From positions 5,773,501 through 5,837,500 of the forward strand of contig NZ_CP060131.1 of the NCBI RefSeq assembly GCF_014235185.1: a stretch of DNA of 64,000 nucleotides. Direction: 5' to 3'. The notes below the pieces were generated by a model. It was not told the DNA's origin. It searched no databases and saw nothing but the letters and a program-made list of their open reading frames with translations. Source of the DNA: Pseudonocardia petroleophila (lineage in GTDB: Bacteria; Actinomycetota; Actinomycetes; Mycobacteriales; Pseudonocardiaceae). Numbering within the stretch: the first letter of the stretch is position 1; the number at the start of each line of letters is the position of its first letter. The translations under genes and the position numbers were made by a program. Shown here piece after piece: positions 60,563 to 64,000 of this stretch.

Positions 60563-61425
60563 ATGGCGGGGACCAGTGCAATTCAGTGGACAGAGACGAC
60601 GTGGAATCCGGTGACCGGATGCGACCGGGTATCACCGGGATGCGATCACTGTTACGCACTCCGCATGGCGGGCCGGCTGAAGCGCATGGGCCAAGCCCGC
60701 TATCAGGTGGACGGAGATCCGCGCACGTCCGGGCCCGGGTTCGGCGTGCAGGCGCACGCCGACCTGATCGATCTCCCGCGCCGCTGGAAACGTCCCAGGT
60801 TGGTGTTCGTGAACAGTATGTCCGACCTCTTTCACGCCCGTATCCCGGTCGATGTCGTGAAACGGGTGTTGGCCACGATGGAAGCCACTCCGCAGCACAC
60901 CTACCAAATCCTGACGAAACGCTCGACCCGGCTGCGGCGACTCGCGCCGCAGCTGCAATGGCCGTCGAACGTTTGGATGGGAGTCAGCGTGGAAAACCAG
61001 GACTACGCCTACCGAGTCGACGACCTGCGCGCTGTTCCCGCCGCGGTCCGGTTCATTCCGCGGAGCCGTTGCTCGGTCCGGTCACCCTCGATCTGGCCGG
61101 AATCGGGTGGGTCATCGCCGGTGGCGAGTCCGGGGCCGGGCACCGCCCGCTGGACCTGACGTGGGCGCGTGAACTACGCGACCAGTGCCAGCAGACTCCG
61201 ACCACCCGGTTCTTCTTCAAGCAGGTCGGCGGCGCCACCGCGAAGGCGGGAGGACGGCTGCTCGACGGCAGGGAGTGGAACGAGATGCCCGACCCGACCG
61301 GCCCGACAGCCGGCCACGCGGACGACGGCCGGATGAACGCTGCTCCGCGACATCAGCACGCTGCGGGCGCGGGGACCCGCGGGCCGGCCGCCGGGGCACC
61401 GGTCGCCGCGGGCGAGGCGCGGTGA
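60563..61425 (+). pseudogene. DUF5131 (phage Gp37/Gp68) protein, frameshifted
   Basis: Frame 1 reads IQWTETTWNPVTGCDRVSPG CDHCYA, then RPRLVFVNSMSDLFHARIPV, QHTYQILTKRSTRLRRLAPQ and NVWMGVSVENQDYAYRVDDL; at about 61060 the frame changes to AEPLLGPVTLDLAGIGWVIA, GGESGAGHRPLD, FFFKQVGG and DGREWNEMP. Together a full DUF5131 domain of about 250 residues. The three Cys at the start resemble a radical-SAM-like cluster site. One base is missing in RFIS-AEP. The gene is common on phages and plasmids. Confidence 0.8.
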
Positions 61426-61665
61426 TGACGCGACGGCCCCGGCGCGCGCCCGCCCCCGACACCCAGCTGTCCCTGGAGGACCTGTGGACCGTCGCCGACC
61501 AACCCGAACCCGCCGAACCCGAACCCGCCACCACCCAGACCCCCAGCCCGACACCCGGCCCGGTGGTGGCCGAGCCCGGCCGGGTCGCAGACGGCACCGA
61601 CCGGCCCCAGGAGCAAACTGATGAGCGCCACGACCGCGGCCCCGCCGCCGGCGAGGAGGGTGACG

Positions 61666-62127
61666 ATGACCGACTACGGCGCGATGGCGCAGCGGCACTG
61701 GGCGAAGTGCCTCCCCCAGCGCTACAGCCAGATCCCCGAACCGAAGACGGCGTTCTTCACCGACCTGGGCCGGCAGGTGGAGCTGGAGATCGAGGACTTG
61801 GCGCTGACGCTGGAGGGCCCCGACGAGCCGGGCGAGACCTACCTGCAGCGGGTCGGGCGGATGAACAACGCCCGCCAACGCGCTCGGGAGATGATCCTGC
61901 CCGAGCAGATCCTGCTCACCCCGGAACCGGGAGCCGACCCGGACAAGGAATCCAACCCACCGGCGTCGACGCCGGCCGCGGGGATCCCGTGGATCGTGAC
62001 CCCGGACGACCCGGAGTGGCAGGAGATCGTGGACGAGGAGACCCGGGCCCGGGAGACGCTGAGCCGCAGCAGTTCCGACCCGCAGGCCAACACGAGCTCG
62101 CCCCCGCCGGGGAACGCTCCCGGCTGA
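61666..62127 (+). CDS. Conserved plasmid/ICE-type hypothetical protein
   Basis: 153 residues from ATG 61666 (GAGGAGGGTGACG upstream). YGAMAQRHWAKCLPQRYSQI and GRQVELEIEDLALTLEG, GETYLQRVGRMNNARQRARE, MILPEQILLTPEPG are typical of a small protein commonly encoded before the methylase/helicase gene on actinobacterial plasmids. Function unknown. Its 3' end overlaps the next gene. An ATG at 61621 is also in frame. Confidence 0.7.
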   Translation: MTDYGAMAQRHWAKCLPQRYSQIPEPKTAFFTDLGRQVELEIEDLALTLEGPDEPGETYLQRVGRMNNARQRAREMILPEQILLTPEPGADPDKESNPPASTPAAGIPWIVTPDDPEWQEIVDEETRARETLSRSSSDPQANTSSPPPGNAPG

Positions 62128-64000
62128 AGGCGAACCTGGCCGCGCTGCGCACGCTGCGCGAGCTGCAGGCCGCCGGGCGACCCGCCACCGGTGACGACCA
62201 GGCGGTGCTGGCCCGGTGGTCCGGGTGGGGCGCGGTGCCCGCGGTGTTCGACCCGGCCCGCGACGACTACGCCACCGCGCGGGCGGAGCTGCGCGCGTTG
62301 CTCTCGCCGGCCGAGTTCAACTCGGCCCGGCGCTCCACCCTCAACGCCCACTACACCGACGCGGGGATCGTCGCTGCGGTGTGGTCGGCGGTGGCGGGGC
62401 TCGGGTTCACCGGCGGGGACGTCCTCGAGCCCGGCTGCGGGTCCGGGAACTTCATCGGTCTCGCCCCGCCGGACGCGCGGATGGTCGGGGTCGAGGTCGA
62501 ACCGGTCACCGCGGCGATCGCCGCCGTGCTCTACCCGCAGGCCCAGGTGCGCGCCGAGTCGTTCGCCGACATCCGCGCCCCCGAGGGCAGCTTCGACCTG
62601 GTGATCGGGAACGTGCCGTTCGGCAGCCAAGCCCTGGCCGACCGGCGACACAACCCGGGCGGGTACTCGATCCACAACCACTTCCTGATCACGAGCCTGC
62701 ACCTGACCCGCCCGGGTGGGCTGGTGGTCGCGCTGACGTCGCGCTACACCCTCGACTCCCGCATACCCCGCCGCCCGCCGGGAGATGGCGCAGCTCGCCG
62801 ACCTCGTCGGCGCGGTCCGGCTGCCCTCGCGCGCGCACCAGCAAGCCGCCGGTACCAGCGTGGTCACCGACCTGCTGGTGCTGCGCCGCCGCGAACCGGG
62901 CCGACCCGGCAACGGCGAGAGCTGGGAGAACGTGACACAAGCGGACCTCCCACTCGCTCCCGCCCGCCGCGCCGACCGGACCGCCCTTCCGGGGGGCGCG
63001 GCGCCGACCCAGACCGGCACCCCCGACCCGGTGGAGATCAACCGCTACCTGCTCGAGCACCCCGAGCAGGTGCTGGGCACCGCGATGATCGGCGGTGGCG
63101 CCTACCGCGCGAACGAGCTGCTCGTCGAGCCCACCGGCCCGCTGGAGCAGGCGCTGCCGGCGGGGCTGGACCGGATCGTCGCCCACGCCGACGCCCACGA
63201 CCTGCGCCACACCAGCAGCGCCGACACCCCGCCCGGGCGGCGGGTGGCGCTGGCGCATGGCAGCGTGGCGCACCGCGAAGGGTTCATCAACTCTGCCGAG
63301 GACGGCGGGTTCACCCCCATCCGGTCCGGCTCGGTCGTCGAGCACTCGGTGCCCCAGTCGCAGGCCGCCGAGCTGCGGGCGCTGCTCGGGCTGCGCGACA
63401 CCGTGGTCGCACTGCTGGAGGCCGAAGCCGGACCCGTTCTCCCCGATCGTGCGGGCGCTGGAGCACTACGACGACGCCACCGGCACCGCCACCAAGTCGG
63501 CGATCTTCACCCAGCGCGTCGTCGCCCCCCGCGCGCCGCGCCTGGGCGCGGACAACCCCGCCGACGCCCTGGCGATCTGCGTGGACACCTTCGGCGAGGT
63601 CCGCCTCACCGAGATCGCGCGGCTGCTGGGCACCGACACCGACACCGCACGGGCCGGGCTCGGGACACTGGTGTTCGACCAGCCCCCCACCAGCAGCCCC
63701 GAGTCCGGGCAGCTCGTCACCGGACCGGCTCGGCTGGTGGTCGCGTCGGAGTACCTGTCGGGCAACGTGCGCGCCAAACTCGCCGCCGCCACCGAGGCCG
63801 CCGCCGCCGACCCGGCGATGGCCCCGAACGTGGCCGCGCTGCGCGAGGTCATCCCGGCCGACCTCGGCCCGTCGGAGATCCACGCCCGCCTCGGCGCGCC
63901 GTGGATCGACGCCCCCGACGTGCAGCAGTTCCTGCGCGCCACCCTCGACGACCCGGGTCTGCGGGTCGAGCACCCGGGCGGCTCGATCTGGGCGGTCAAG
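62016..64000 (+). pseudogene. Large N6-adenine DNA methylase/helicase protein, 5' part, frameshifted, runs off right edge
   Basis: FRPAGQHELAPAGERSRLKA, LARWSGWGAVPAVFDPARD, STLNAHYTDAGIVAAVWSA, VLEPGCGSGNFIGLAPP (SAM motif I), LVIGNVPFGS (NPPF-type catalytic motif) and HNPGGYSIHNHFLITSL define the methylase domain. An extra base near 62764 moves REMAQLADLVGAVRLPSRAH and VTDLLVLRRREPG into another frame, and a second shift near 63432 moves ALEHYDDATGTATKSAIFTQ onward. A helicase half is expected beyond 64000. Upstream, the same frame is open back to 61425 (MTRRPRRAPAPDTQLSLEDL), so a long Pro-rich N-terminus overlapping the previous gene is possible. Confidence 0.75.

Noticed and set aside
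1..64000. tRNA, rRNA or riboswitch genes
   Set aside because: I looked for cloverleaf ends, anticodon arms and known conserved riboswitch cores and found nothing I could support by eye. A covariance-model scan would be decisive.

Overview
The window is very GC-rich, uses many GTG starts, and its genes are packed with 1 to 8 base overlaps. It also carries actinobacterial families (an MptB-like mannosyltransferase, a CmtR-type ArsR sensor, a DtxR regulator, an actinobacterial CtaD). I read it as DNA of a mycelial actinomycete, probably Pseudonocardiales (Pseudonocardia-like); that is an inference from gene content. The number of transposase remnants, duplicated cassettes and broken genes, and the plasmid-type genes at the right edge, suggest an accessory region (plasmid, integrated element or island) rather than core chromosome.

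Layout. 1-824: one copy of a direct repeat (5' end of a CPBP protease gene plus an L,D-transpeptidase) whose second copy is at 52628-53450. 1.3-4.2 kb: SRPBCC/TetR divergent pair and an MptB-like enzyme. 4.2-7.8 kb: DUF3105-DUF305 pair, a truncated TPR gene, a zinc-ribbon protein and a small membrane protein. 8.1-13.3 kb: MFS transporter and cysteine-synthase-like enzyme, divergent from a P1B-4 metal ATPase. 13.5-18.9 kb: a GH5-like hydrolase, an M15-like peptidase with a GNAT enzyme, and a scrapyard of gene fragments. 18.9-21.8 kb: a lone ctaD and a CPBP protease. 21.9-29.5 kb: Tn3 transposase remnant, then a cadmium cassette (cadD, lspA, P450 remnant, P-type ATPase, CmtR-like sensor, methyltransferase). 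29.5-35.3 kb: second DUF3105-DUF305 pair, a SulP-carbonic anhydrase fusion and a secreted coiled-coil protein. 35.9-39.5 kb: operon of DtxR regulator, cupredoxin oxidase, ZIP transporter and Rieske lipoprotein. 40.2-42.4 kb: glycosyltransferase, DUF6153 and DUF305 genes. 43.3-51.6 kb: a System I cytochrome c maturation cluster (ccdA divergent from ccmA-B-C-D-E-F-H-I-G plus a second TlpA). 52-56.6 kb: CPBP, the second transpeptidase copy, second zinc-ribbon/membrane pair, a CDF efflux pump and another transpeptidase fragment. 57.5-64 kb: amidase, small protein, broken folD-like gene, DUF5131 gene, and the start of a large DNA methylase/helicase protein typical of actinobacterial plasmids.

The common theme is metal handling and extracytoplasmic redox chemistry: copper/DUF305-type proteins, Cd/Zn/Co efflux, an oxidase-plus-permease operon, haem-copper oxidase and cytochrome c assembly. 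Two sets of repeated inverted-repeat sites tie parts together. CTAC-N8-GTAG lies upstream of all three small-membrane-protein paralogues and between ccdA and ccmA, with a shorter variant before ctaD. CATCG-N8-CGATG lies at four places in the cadmium cassette, three of them overlapping an ATG start. These look like two small regulons.

Many genes are broken by single-base shifts (cadD, folD-like, DUF5131, methylase/helicase, P450, both transposases, a multicopper oxidase fragment). Decay in a mobile region is the simplest reading, but homopolymer sequencing errors cannot be excluded from this sequence alone.
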